A program made the translations under genes and the position numbers. This document shows positions 1 to 8,757 of a DNA stretch of 53,260 bases, one piece after another. The stretch's first letter is position 1; each line of letters begins with the position of its first letter. This DNA comes from JABABV01 sp965222855 (GTDB lineage Bacteria > Bacillota_I > Bacilli_A > Mycoplasmatales > JABABV01). The stretch lies in contig CBDCUL010000009.1 of assembly GCA_965222855.1 (NCBI GenBank), forward strand, positions 1 through 53,260. The letters run 5' to 3'. Below the pieces are notes generated by a model, which saw nothing but the letters and a program-made list of their open reading frames with translations, made no database searches and was not told where the DNA came from.

Positions 1-34
1 AAAAAAAATAACTATTATTTTTAAGAAATAATAG

Positions 35-412
35 TTATTTTTTATGCGATACTGAGATTTCTCCTCTATCCAATATCGATCTTTTTATATTACATTTTAT
101 TGATCAAACTAATCCAAAAATACCCAAAGTTAAAATTATTAATGGTAACAGCATTATATAAAATAATTGGTTGAAATGAAATAGTTGTTTGAGCTCTGAT
201 TTTAACTTTATAAATAATTGCATAACAGTAAAACATCATACAAATATACCAAACATAAGAGTTAATCAATTAATTATTATAATTCAATTCATTACATCTG
301 CATTATAACTTGTAATAAACTGATATAATACTGATGCAAATATTATGTCAATAAATATTAATGCGACAGATACTACAAATGAGGAGCGTCTTGTAATTTT
401 AAAAATTTTCAT
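35..412 (-). CDS. small three-helix membrane protein, copy 1
   Basis: A 125-residue protein, complete only if TGA is read as Trp, starting MKIFKITRR after an AAGGAG site 6 nt upstream. Three hydrophobic segments are visible (about residues 12-32, 42-68 and 84-105), followed by a basic tail ending SVSHKK. It matches the copy at 1165-1539 along its whole length, most closely in the last third (MLPLIILTLGIFGL). Looser relatives lie at 18190-18570 and 33525-33866, with a fragment at 4926-5066. No family is recognised and no function is claimed. The copies sit next to genes for secreted proteins, so a role at the cell envelope is an inference only. Confidence 0.75.
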
Positions 413-495
413 AAAATCTCCTTATCCAATTATACTTGAAAACTTAATTTATATAATATGCATATAGTAATTATAGGATTATTATAATAATTATC

Positions 496-527
496 TTGAC
501 ATAGTATATATATATATATATTACACT
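496..527 (+). promoter_or_regulatory. sigma-70-type promoter with TA-repeat spacer
   Basis: A perfect TTGACA at 496-501 is followed by a 17-nt alternating TA tract (505-521) and then TATTAC/TACACT, where a -10 box would fall. It lies about 65 nt upstream of the secreted-protein gene at 591. The TA tract occupies the spacer, so a change in repeat number would alter the -35/-10 distance. Confidence 0.5.
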
Positions 528-590
528 ATTAATGTATCCTATAAAAGAAAAAATAAAATAAATAAAGAAAAAAAATTTAAGGAGAATAAA

Positions 591-1118
591 ATGTTACAAA
601 CTGCAATTTTAGTATTAGCTACTTTATCTGGTAGCGTTAGCCAAAGTACGGCAATGATAAGTAATAGCAATAATGCTGTTACTCATGCCAAGCAAGAAAT
701 AAGCCAAATGCGAAAAACTTTTTTTAAAACTCATAAATTAAATCGCGGATTATTATTAAAAAATTTAAATACAATTTATAATTCTGAAAATCACCAAAAA
801 TCAAATTTAATAAATTTAAAAGATGGTCGTAATGGACATAAATGACATTGATGATATCGTACTTTGGAATTATGAATTAATGAAGAAAAAGGGCAACAAT
901 TGACTAAAATTTTAAAAGACGGAAGAGATGTTTCGGATTTTCTTGTTGCTCTCGCAGCTTTAACAAATGGCATTGGAGCTGGTGTGGCAGCAGCAGTTGG
1001 TCTTTTTCTATATCTTCAATGAAATATAACTTGAAGAGAAACTGATGAAGGTAGTGGAATACATATCGAAATAGAGTGTTGAGGAGCGCCGTATATCGTT
1101 TATGCCCACGCCCAATAA
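591..1118 (+). CDS. secreted protein with glycine-rich hydrophobic helix
   Basis: A 175-residue protein if TGA is Trp; the standard code stops it after 84. The start follows AAGGAG at 579-584. The N terminus looks like a signal peptide (TAILVLATLSGSVSQS). The middle is polar. Around residues 122-142 there is an alanine/glycine-rich helix (LTNGIGAGVAAAVGLFLYL) with GxxxG spacing, then an acidic tail with one Cys. Short, secreted, GxxxG-helix proteins include two-peptide bacteriocins, but nothing else here supports that (no immunity or export gene). Function unknown. It is flanked by two copies of the small three-helix membrane protein on the opposite strand. Confidence 0.7.
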
Positions 1119-1164
1119 ATAGAACTAATTAATAAAAAATAACTATTATTTTAAGAAATAATAG

Positions 1165-1539
1165 TTATTTTTTATGTGATACTGAGATTTTCCCTCTATC
1201 TAATATAGATCTTTTTATATTACATTTTATTGATCAAATTAATCCAAAAATACCCAAAGTTAAAATTATTAATGGTAACAGCATAATATAAAATGATTTA
1301 TTTAAATTAAATAGTTTTTTAAGTTCAGATTTTAATGTTATAAACAATAAAATAATGAAAAAACATCATACAGCAATAGTTACAACAAGACCAATTCAAT
1401 CTCTTATCATAGTCGAATACATAGCGTGTGCATTATAATTTACAACGATATCATATAATGTGAATGCCAATAATATTTCAAGAAATATTATTAAGTATAC
1501 TATTCCGGATAAACTTTGCCTAATGTTAAAAATTTTCAT
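1165..1539 (-). CDS. small three-helix membrane protein, copy 2
   Basis: A 124-residue protein starting MKIFNIRQS after AAGGTGG. It has the same length, helix layout and C-terminal SVSHKK as the copy at 35-412, and its downstream DNA (1125-1164) also matches, so the duplicated unit includes the 3' hairpin region. The N-terminal half has diverged far more than the C-terminal third. Unrecognised family; envelope location inferred from the hydrophobic segments. Confidence 0.72.
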
Positions 1540-1703
1540 AAAACCACCTTATATAATGATAAGCATAACTTAATTTATATATCATAATAAATGCCGCATC
1601 CTATATATTATATTATACTAATTATGTAATATTTTTAAAAATAGATAAATATTTTTTATGGTCATATATAACTAATTTAAAATAGTATTCTTAAATGCTG
1701 TTT

Positions 1704-1734
1704 ATATACTAATTATATATTATAATTAGTATAT
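1704..1734. promoter_or_regulatory. perfect 31-nt palindrome upstream of lipoprotein gene
   Basis: Two 14-nt arms (ATATACTAATTATA and its complement) separated by 3 nt, ending 40 nt before the lipoprotein start at 1775. There is no T run after it, so it is not a normal terminator. An operator is a reasonable reading. It could also simply be AT-rich symmetry. Confidence 0.4.
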
Positions 1735-1774
1735 AACAATTAATAAATAAAACGAACTCATTCAAGGAGTCGTA

Positions 1775-3040
1775 ATGAAAAAAACTTTTAAACAATTAAT
1801 TACTATAATAAGTATTTTTAATATTGGTGGAATATCTTTAAGTTTATCTAGTTGTGGCAGACATAAAGATAGTGTCAGTTTTAATACATTCATGAAATCA
1901 GCAAATCACGATGCTCAAACAATAATTACTAGTGATCGATATAAATCTTTTGGCGTTAGTGATTATTGAGGTAGTGCAATTTTAGATCCGATAAAAATCA
2001 ATCAAAGAATATCAGGAATTTTTGAACCAGCCTCACAAAAATTAAAAGCAGATACTGCAGGGTCATTTGAAGAAATGTTTAATTATGATACTCATAATAC
2101 AATTGCCTTAGTAATGTTTAAAGGTAAAAAAGGCGACTTAAGGACGCAAGTATATAAAAGCAGTAAAGTTATTTTTAATTCATGAAATAATAGAAAATAT
2201 TTAGCAGATAATTGAAATGATTTTGATAATGGGCCAAGTTATATTATTTCAAAATTCTTCAATGCTATTAAAACTAACCAAACTAAATTAGTCAAAATTT
2301 TTGGAAGTAATAAAATAGCTAACAGTTTACGATATCAAGGAGTTAGTAAATTTAGCATTAGTCAAATTAGTGGACATAGTTATTTATCGATTAAAAAACA
2401 AATACCCCGAATAATAATGAATTTAAGAGATGATACTGCACCATTAGTTATTAGCACTGATTATACTTTTATAATTACTGGAATCGATTCAAACACTCAT
2501 CAAAATATAGTTAATATAACACTACATTTTTCAACTAATATTTTACATCCACCAATTTTAAGCATTGATAATATGACAGCGGCCTCGTTTAATAACACAA
2601 CAATAATTAGCGCAATGTCATTAGTTGATCTTAAAGCAGAATTTAATACTTTTTTAGCAATGAAAAATGTTAGTGATCCAACGCATACTTTCAAAGAATT
2701 ATGAATGAATAATTTTAAAATATTACCATTCACTCCAGGATCAAGTGTAAAAACATTAATCTTGTCAGCACTTAACGTAGATTCAATTGATAAAAACGGG
2801 ACTATTAAATTAACTATTAAAGGTCATATAAAATCTAATAGCAGTGTAAACGTTTATAAAATTAAAACTAATCCACTTATTACTGATGGATTTCATAGCA
2901 TTAAAAATCCCCAGTCTGATTCAACGAGCTATGTTCGCTTTTCAAAAACTAACTATGGTTTTAGCGATCCTCAAGTGTGAGGTAAAGATTCATTAGCAAC
3001 AACAATGTTTAATATTTTTCGTTTAACTTACTCTGGATAA
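1775..3040 (+). CDS. lipoprotein of unknown function
   Basis: A 421-residue protein with TGA read as Trp. The start follows AAGGAGT. It has a basic N terminus, a hydrophobic stretch and a lipobox ending SLSSC, with Cys27 as the predicted lipidation site, so it should be anchored on the outer face of the membrane. The mature part is Ser/Thr/Asn-rich with a beta-like pattern. A repeat-like internal similarity can be seen between two segments that contain ILxPPI/ILPFTP and a following LSxLxVDSI-type phrase. No family recognised. A clear terminator follows at 3071-3106. Confidence 0.8.
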
Positions 3041-3070
3041 ATGAGGAACTTTTAATAATTATTTTTTATA

Positions 3071-3106
3071 AAAACTAAGCATAATTAATATGCTTAGTTT
3101 TTTTTA
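3071..3106 (+). terminator. intrinsic terminator
   Basis: A 12-bp stem (AAACTAAGCATA with its complement, short loop) followed by eight or more T residues, 30 nt after the lipoprotein stop codon. Confidence 0.8.
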
Positions 3107-3228
3107 TACATATTTATAGTTAAGTGATAAATATTTGTTATACATAAATTCTATAATATTTTAATAATTTTTAATAATTAATTGTAACAATATCTTTAAA
3201 CATAGGTTATAATTATAACTGTTAATAC

Positions 3229-3247
3229 ATATATATATATATATATA
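3229..3247. repeat. TA dinucleotide tract in promoter region
   Basis: Nineteen nucleotides of alternating AT immediately upstream of the SGNH esterase gene, between a TATAAT-like box at 3208-3213 and the ribosome binding site. It parallels the TA tract upstream of the secreted-protein gene at 591. Confidence 0.6.
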
Positions 3248-3273
3248 AAAATAAAAAGAAGAAAAGGAAGCTT

Positions 3274-4863
3274 ATGACTAAAAAAATTATCTTATTATTA
3301 TCTGCAATAACGCCAATGTTAAGTTTGGCAATTCCTCATATTCAAATAACAACACATAAAACAGCAATTCAAGAATCTGTTATTAATCAGACAAATGTAA
3401 TTAATGAAACTAATAGCATTATTAATTCCAGTACTGGAAAAGTTAATTATGTAACGCTAGGTAATTCATTATCTGCGGGATTTACTAACGTTAATGCGAA
3501 ACAATATAATTATATTGATTATCAAGCAAGCGACCACGCTACGACTACCCATCAAATTTATGGTGATGCTTATAGCGCTTGAGTTGCGCGCGCATTACAA
3601 AAAGATAACTTACTAGGTAGTTATGATAACTTTGCTGTTGCAAGTCAAACAACAGGTCAAGTAATTCATCAATTAGACCCAAGTTATCCACAAAACTCAG
3701 ATGACCAAGCACATTACAATACGTTTACTGATAATGGTAAATTTGATGCTTGAGTTAGTAAAACAGATTGAAATAATTATTATAATAATACGACAGTAGT
3801 TCGTAATGCGATTAAAAAAGCTAACTTTATTAATTTAAGTTTAGGAGGCAATGACATTATTTATTTATGTCAATTATTTGGAATATCAACACAACAATTA
3901 AAAAGTTTGTCATTTGCGACAATTATTAAATTAGTCGATAATATGTACAATGATAAATTTAATATTAATAAAGCTGTTTCATATAATAAATCTGATATGG
4001 CAAAAGCGGTTACCCATTTAAAGAATAATATTAGTTATTTAATTAAAACGATTCATCGATTAAATCCTAATGCCAAAATTATGTTAATGGGTTATTTTGT
4101 GCCTTTAACACAATTACGTCAAATTTTAGATTTAGCACAACCAACTGATGGTAATCCGATGTTTGAAGACATTCTTAATGTCTTAAATAGTTCAATCAAA
4201 AGTGCCACACTACCTTACAATTATGTTGATTATGTTGCTAGTGATGATTATAGTTTACATACTATAAATAAATTTAATATTAATATGGTGACTCCAAAAG
4301 GTCATAATTTAAGTTTAAATAATTATAACTCTGGTTCATGATTTGCACCTATATTTAGTGATGTACATCCTGGTCCTTACGGTTATCGTGATATGGCATC
4401 TAATATTTTTGCGGCTTTAAATGGTCAAAATAAAAATCGTAATAATACTGATCCAAATCAACCATTAAAAGATGATTCACAAAAACGTTTACCGTTATTA
4501 AAAAATGATTTACAAACAATTAAGAATTTGCGTAATGTTACTTTTAATTTAGCAACATTTCCAATTTCGAAACCAAACCATACAACAGTTGCTTATTTAC
4601 AACCCCAAATTGCTGCTAGAGATTTCGCTACACCAACTAAGGCAACATCTTTTGTTAGTGTTTTAAAAAATACTTCTATTGATTATGCGTTATCAAATAT
4701 TAGTAATATATTATGAACTAAAAGAAGCAATGTTGCTCGTTTAGCAAATTCACATATTAATTCATATGATAGTCGTAAAATGATCGCGTTTAAACAACGA
4801 TGACAAAATATTGCGCCTCGTAATGTTGGAATTACAGAATTACGCCAATATGCAAAAACGTAA
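3274..4863 (+). CDS. secreted SGNH/GDSL-family lipase or esterase
   Basis: A 529-residue protein with TGA as Trp. An N-terminal hydrophobic segment (residues 4-20) acts as signal peptide or anchor. The four-block SGNH hydrolase pattern is visible: block I GNSLSAGF (nucleophile Ser near residue 68), block III LSLGGNDI and block V DVHPGPYGY (catalytic Asp-His). The family hydrolyses ester bonds in lipids or acyl sugars; the exact substrate cannot be read from sequence. The C-terminal 130 residues after block V lie outside the core and are unassigned. The gene is monocistronic, with a terminator at 4881-4919 and a TA tract in the promoter. An outward-facing lipase would suit a host-associated mollicute that scavenges fatty acids. 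Confidence 0.88.
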
Positions 4864-4880
4864 ATAATTATATTTAAAAA

Positions 4881-4919
4881 AATAACAATTATCTTAAATA
4901 AATAATTGTTATTTTTTTA
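4881..4919 (+). terminator. intrinsic terminator
   Basis: Inverted repeat AATAACAATTAT / ATAATTGTTATT followed by a T run, 18 nt after the esterase stop. Confidence 0.8.
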
Positions 4920-4925
4920 TGCATA

Positions 4926-5066
4926 TTATTTATTATTAGATAGTGACATTTGTTTTTGTGATACTAGTGATTTTTGTTTATTATATTTTATTAATCATAC
5001 TATCCCAAGTACTCCTGAAGTTAAAATTAGTAATAGTAATAATGAAGATAACGGAATTGGTTCAAA
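4926..5066 (-). pseudogene. C-terminal remnant of small membrane protein family
   Basis: An open stretch of 46 codons with no start codon, preceded by TAG. It contains LLLLLILTSGVLGIVWLIKY, which aligns with the conserved last helix of the proteins at 35-412 and 1165-1539 (LILTLGIFGLVWSIK), then a polar tail. The N-terminal two thirds are missing, so this is a truncated fifth member of the family. Confidence 0.6.
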
Positions 5067-5202
5067 CTATATTGAGCATTAGTAGTCGTGTGATCACATG
5101 CTAATAAACAATTTGTATTAGCTAATAAAAAAAGTGTATAATAAAAATAATCTCTTTAAATAATGAGTTTTAGTAATTTAATCTAAAGAAAAGTGGTTAA
5201 AA

Positions 5203-5721
5203 ATGTCATATAAATCATGAAAAAGAATCTTAATATCAAATATTTTAATCGGGGTCATCAATCTTAGTTGATATATTTTTATTTTGATTATGACATTCCG
5301 TGGTTGGGGTTTTGATAATAGTGATGCTCACGCATTACATTGACTTATAAATATACTTTGACCAATATTAATAGGTTGTGGAATATTAATTATTTTCAAT
5401 ATAAGCGTAGGGATCGCAACTCTGAAAATAATCCACCATCTTTTTAGGTATAAACACAAAACAACTAAAATCATTATTTTGATATTATTAGGTATTATTA
5501 ATTGACTTAATATTTATACTTTAAATATTGTTAACATTTCAATTATTATTTATTTTAAATGCAAACATCGTATTGATAAAAAAATGATCAAGAATTCATT
5601 AATCATCGAAAATATGACAAAAACAATGAAAAATCCTCCAATAAAACATGCCCGTCGCACTGCTTATAAAGTAAAGCTGATGAGACGACTATTGTCCTGA
5701 AGTTGAAGAAATTATGGATAA
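5203..5721 (+). CDS. four-helix membrane protein with basic tail
   Basis: A 172-residue protein starting MSYKSWKR with TGA as Trp. It has hydrophobic segments near residues 9-31, 48-75 and 90-117, then a basic cytoplasmic tail with the phrase RRTAYKVKLM. A TGTATAAT promoter box lies upstream near 5137. The gene and its upstream 100 nt are repeated at 8230-8634, where all the membrane helices are missing. Family not recognised. A terminator follows at 5737-5776. Confidence 0.7.
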
Positions 5722-5736
5722 AATAACTTTATAAAA

Positions 5737-5776
5737 ATAACTTGCAATAATTTGATTATTGCAAGTTATTTTTTTA
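5737..5776 (+). terminator. intrinsic terminator
   Basis: Stem ATAACTTGCAATA with its complement TATTGCAAGTTAT and a seven-T tail just after the stop at 5721. Confidence 0.85.
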
Positions 5777-5825
5777 TTAAATATATGTAGACAATTAAAA
5801 TAGTTTGACAAAATATTTTTTTACT

Positions 5826-5980
5826 TATGCTTATGATGATAATCATATAGCATAGTGGAATCTATATATTAGGTTAATGTTAGTTATTATGATTAAATAC
5901 TTTCTTATTAGTAATAGCTATAAAAACTTCGTTCTCTAATTTATGGGTTCATAAATTATTGAAAACTATAGTTATAGATT
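5826..5980 (+). ncRNA. duplicated noncoding element, copy 1 (promoter damaged)
   Basis: About 150 nt that align closely with 6958-7112. The conserved blocks are ATCTATATATTAGGTT, TAGCTAYAAAAACTTCGTTC and the block ending TATAGTTATAGA. No reading frame is shared by the copies. The same TTGACA lies upstream (5805-5810), but the stretch holding the -10 box in copy 2 is absent here, and the terminator is absent too, so this copy may be silent. It runs into the 3' end of the HNH gene on the other strand. Confidence 0.45.
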
Positions 5981-6247
5981 TGCTTTAGTGGCGTTACAAA
6001 CAATATGAACTGCTTGCATATTGTTAATAGTATTAGAACCATTTCTACTTAATGGAATAATGTGATCAACATTTCAAGCGCATTTACTATTATTTTGTTC
6101 CTTTATTGATTCATGGGCACCATAAACCATTTTTTTGGAACATATTCCACAAAGTCGATGATCTCTACCATCATCTTGTTGAGTAGCTCCACAATCACAT
6201 TTTTTTGAATTATGTCAAATATCATTGTCTTTGCTTTTTAATTTCAT
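5972..6247 (-). CDS. HNH endonuclease, copy 1
   Basis: A 91-residue protein with TGA as Trp, started after AAGGAG. An N-terminal CDCG...CGIC cysteine pair suggests a zinc knuckle. The HNH core is NVDHIIPLSRNGSNTINNMQ followed by AVHIVCNATKAN: the DH pair, a central Asn and a C-terminal H..CN. Such small HNH proteins cut DNA and are common in mobile introns, phages and restriction systems. The second copy at 7145-7420 has the same length. Upstream is a conserved hairpin (6282-6320). No intron or host gene interrupted by the element is visible. Confidence 0.8.
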
Positions 6248-6281
6248 AATTACTCCTTGTTTTAATCAAAACTATTATTAC

Positions 6282-6320
6282 TTTACTACAAAAACAATAT
6301 TACATTTTTTTTGTAGTAAA
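6282..6320. repeat. inverted repeat upstream of HNH copy 1
   Basis: Arms TTTACTACAAAAA and TTTTTGTAGTAAA pair perfectly. The same structure occurs at 7452-7496 upstream of the second HNH gene, where two pairs become G-U wobbles. On the minus strand it lies in the HNH promoter or leader. Confidence 0.5.
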
Positions 6321-6441
6321 ATCAACCAAAATACATATAATTTAAAAAAACTTAATATCACTTAATATCCGACTACAAAGCAATTTAATAATTTTTAATA
6401 GATTTTATTACTTTAGTTTTTTAATAATCTATTAAATATTA

Positions 6442-6864
6442 TTATTTTTGACAATCATGAATTGCTCTACTACCAATATTTCTCATTTTTATAATTAAAC
6501 TAGGCATACCTTCTTTAGAACAACTTTTAATATTTGTAATTATTTTAATTTTTAAATCCTTAATATGAATTGAGTCAAGATAATCTGGATGAGTATAACT
6601 TTTAATATTCTTTAGCATAATTTCTGGTAATTCTATTGTATCACTACCTTTATATTGTTTTTGCGTCGTTAATCCTAAAAGTAAACATTTATAATGGTGA
6701 TTATTCTTTTTTAAAACAAAATATGGTCTTCTTTTTGGCTTGCCTGCTTTATTTTTAATAACATTTCCATCAATATCAAAATCAGAAATGTATATAATTG
6801 TCCCTACTTTAATTTGATAAAAAAGTTTTTTTGGCGATGTTTTATATTTCTTATTTCCTGACAT
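6442..6864 (-). CDS. PemK/MazF-like type II toxin
   Basis: A 140-residue protein with no internal TGA, started at the ATG after AGGAA. The N-terminal half carries a beta-barrel-like pattern, GTIIYISDFDID then KPKRRPYFVLKK and LLLGLTTQK, which fits the PemK/MazF family (growth inhibitors that cleave mRNA; the family's conserved Arg-Pro ahead of the strand is present as RRPYFV). No antitoxin gene is visible next to it: the neighbours are the two HNH genes and the duplicated noncoding elements. An antitoxin elsewhere, an RNA antitoxin, or a non-toxic descendant are all possible. Confidence 0.65.
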   Translation of the reverse strand: MSGNKKYKTSPKKLFYQIKVGTIIYISDFDIDGNVIKNKAGKPKRRPYFVLKKNNHHYKCLLLGLTTQKQYKGSDTIELPEIMLKNIKSYTHPDYLDSIHIKDLKIKIITNIKSCSKEGMPSLIIKMRNIGSRAIHDCQK

Positions 6865-6907
6865 AGTATTCCTTTCCTATATTTTATAAATTTATTATTA
6901 AGAAAGT

Positions 6908-6936
6908 TTGACAAAATATTTTTTTTCTTATATAAT
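6908..6936 (+). promoter_or_regulatory. consensus promoter for noncoding element copy 2
   Basis: TTGACA at 6908-6913 and TATAAT at 6931-6936 with a 17-nt spacer, the best promoter in the window. It points into a region without a protein gene on the plus strand. Confidence 0.75.
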
Positions 6937-6942
6937 TTATAT

Positions 6943-7146
6943 GAATATTTACGATTAGTTATGCTTATGATTAAAATCATATAGGATAGTTCAATCTATA
7001 TATTAGGTTGATGTTGGTTATTATGTTTAATGCTTCATTATTAATAATAGCTACAAAAACTTCGTTCTATAATCTATTTTTCCATATTTTATTGAAAATT
7101 ATAGTTATAGACATAATTAAAAACATATCTGATGATATGTTTTTTT
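6943..7146 (+). ncRNA. candidate small RNA, duplicated element copy 2
   Basis: A consensus promoter (6908-6936) and an intrinsic terminator (stem AAACATATC/GATATGTTT, 7121-7143, then T residues) delimit a transcript of about 200 nt without a plausible reading frame. Most of its sequence is conserved in copy 1 at 5826-5980. Short hairpins such as TATGAT..ATCATA (near 6961-6980) can be drawn. The RNA ends against the 3' end of the HNH gene on the opposite strand. It fits no RNA family I know. Antisense control of HNH expression, or an RNA working with the HNH protein, is inference. Confidence 0.5.
7121..7146 (+). terminator. terminator of the candidate small RNA
   Basis: Nine-bp stem AAACATATC/GATATGTTT with a four-nt loop and a T tail; absent from copy 1. 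Confidence 0.7.
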
Positions 7147-7420
7147 ATTTGTTAGCTTTATAAATATTACAATTAATATGAACTGCTCGCATATTATTAA
7201 TTTTATTAGAACCATTTTTACTCAATGGAATAATATGATCTATATTTCAGGAACCTTTACTTTTGTTTTGTAACTTTATTGATTCATGAGCACCATAAAC
7301 CATTTTTTTGGAACATATTCCACAAAGTTTATGATCTCTCGCTTCGTCTTGTTGGATTGTTCCACAATTACAATTTTTTGCATTATTTCAAATATCAATG
7401 TCTTTATTTTTTAAATCCAT
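7145..7420 (-). CDS. HNH endonuclease, copy 2
   Basis: A 91-residue paralog of the protein at 5972-6247, with the cysteine pair CNCG...CGIC and the HNH core NIDHIIPLSKNGSNKINNMR, AVHINCN. The two proteins are about three-quarters identical. The start follows AAGGAG. Its stop codon lies in the terminator of the plus-strand candidate RNA, so the two transcripts converge. DNA-nicking or -cutting activity is expected from the family. Confidence 0.8.
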
Positions 7421-7451
7421 AACGACTCCTTGTTTTGATTGAATTTATTAT

Positions 7452-7496
7452 GATTTTACTATAAAAACAATATTACATTTTTTTTGTAATAAAATC
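7452..7496. repeat. inverted repeat upstream of HNH copy 2
   Basis: GATTTTACTATAAAAA with TTTTTGTAATAAAATC. Pairing survives through G-U wobbles where it differs from the copy at 6282-6320. Confidence 0.5.
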
Positions 7497-7765
7497 AATC
7501 AATATATAATTTTCAAAACTTAATATCGTTTAATATTTTTGTAATAGGAATAATTAATTTTTTATAATCTATTAAATTAAGTGTTATTTACTTAAAAAAA
7601 TACTCCTATCCTTAGATAAATAATCAGATTAATAATCTTTAAAAACTTTAATAAATAGATATGCTATTTCTCTTTATTATTGTGGTATAATTTATAAAGA
7701 ATGATAATTTTAAAATACATAAATAAATCATGTCTTAAATGTCTAATAATGCAAAGGAAGTCAAA

Positions 7766-8134
7766 ATGAAACAAGCAAAAAAATTAACTGTTATCGGATT
7801 TATATTAATGCTATTAATGATAAGTTTATCTTTTATTATGCTTAATAAAGTTAATACAACTCCAATCAACAACGAACCCCAAACTGCACTATCTTCAACT
7901 AATGGAGATAGCCACAGTGTCACTAATTTTCATAGTAACACATTAACTACAAATAATTATCAAAATATTTATATTAGTAATAGTGTTGCTGATCAAAAAA
8001 CAGCACCTAGTAAAACTACACCACCAGCCAAAGATGATATCATTATTTGACTTGTCCTTTTCATAATTTTTGGAGTTGCCATCGTTGCTGTATTAGTAAT
8101 TGTTGTTATTTTAAAACTCCTAATTCTTTCATAG
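7766..8134 (+). CDS. two-helix membrane protein with external Ser/Thr/Asn linker
   Basis: A 122-residue protein with TGA as Trp. The chosen ATG at 7766 follows AAAGGAAG at 7754-7761; an in-frame ATG at 7739 has no ribosome site. There is one helix at residues 8-28, a polar Ser/Thr/Asn linker of about 65 residues, then a second strongly hydrophobic helix (WLVLFIIFGVAIVAVLVIVV). Both ends should lie inside the cell with the linker outside. No family recognised. A TATAAT-like box lies at 7686-7691, and a terminator follows. Confidence 0.7.
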
Positions 8135-8155
8135 ATTACTCCTAATGAAACTTTA

Positions 8156-8189
8156 TAATAATAACATTTCAAATGTTATTATTTTTTTA
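8156..8189 (+). terminator. intrinsic terminator
   Basis: AATAATAACATTT / AAATGTTATTATT stem with a T run, 22 nt after the stop at 8134. Confidence 0.75.
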
Positions 8190-8430
8190 TGCTGTAATTA
8201 ATTAAAAGACAGCTATTAAATTTTATAAAGTAAAATGAGCATTTTAATGACATATAATTAGTAAGGTAGATCAGATAGTAATTATCTATATTAAAATTAT
8301 TTTGAGAATTAGTGATCGTATAAGTGTATGCTAATAAATAATTAGTATTACTATATAAAAGGTGTATAATAAAAATATGCTGTTTAAATAATGATTTTTA
8401 ATAGTTAAGTCTTAAGGAGTCAAACTAAAA

Positions 8431-8634
8431 ATGTCATATAAATTATGAAAACACAAACATAATATTGATAAAAAAGCGATTGTAAGTGTAAAAAAATCTA
8501 TCAAAAATCCATTAGTCATTGATAATACGAAAGAAATAATAGAAGGCCCTTCAATAAAACGCGCACATCGTACCGCTTTTAAAGTAAGATTGATGAAATG
8601 GTTATTGTTCTGAAGTTGATGAACTTATGATTAA
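8431..8634 (+). CDS. internal-deletion derivative of the 5203 membrane protein
   Basis: A 67-residue protein starting MSYKLWKHKHNIDKKA after TTAAGGAG. The first six residues match the start of the protein at 5203-5721, and the rest matches its cytoplasmic tail (HRTAFKVRLM against RRTAYKVKLM; the phrase ending SW at the C terminus is kept). All membrane helices, about 330 nt, are missing. The 100 nt upstream, with the TGTATAATAAAAAT box, are also shared, so the whole locus was duplicated and then shortened in frame. It would be a soluble basic peptide; function unknown. Confidence 0.65.
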
Positions 8635-8721
8635 AATAATTTTGTTGTTGTAAGTTATGTTTCGATGCATTAAATTAAAATCAAATGTCATAAAATTTCA
8701 AAAAGTAAAAATGTTACTAAT

Positions 8722-8757
8722 AAAAAACACTAATTAATATTAATTAGTGTTTTTTAT
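8722..8757. terminator. bidirectional terminator
   Basis: AAAAAACACTAATTAATATTAATTAGTGTTTTTT-type stem between the plus-strand gene ending 8634 and the minus-strand locus ending 8758; A run on one side and T run on the other. Confidence 0.75.

Noticed and set aside
5826..7146. HEARO/OMEGA-type RNA guiding an IsrB/IscB nuclease
   Set aside because: The HNH proteins are only 91 residues, without RuvC or the bridge helix. The layout (RNA converging on the gene) also differs. Kept only as an unknown RNA.
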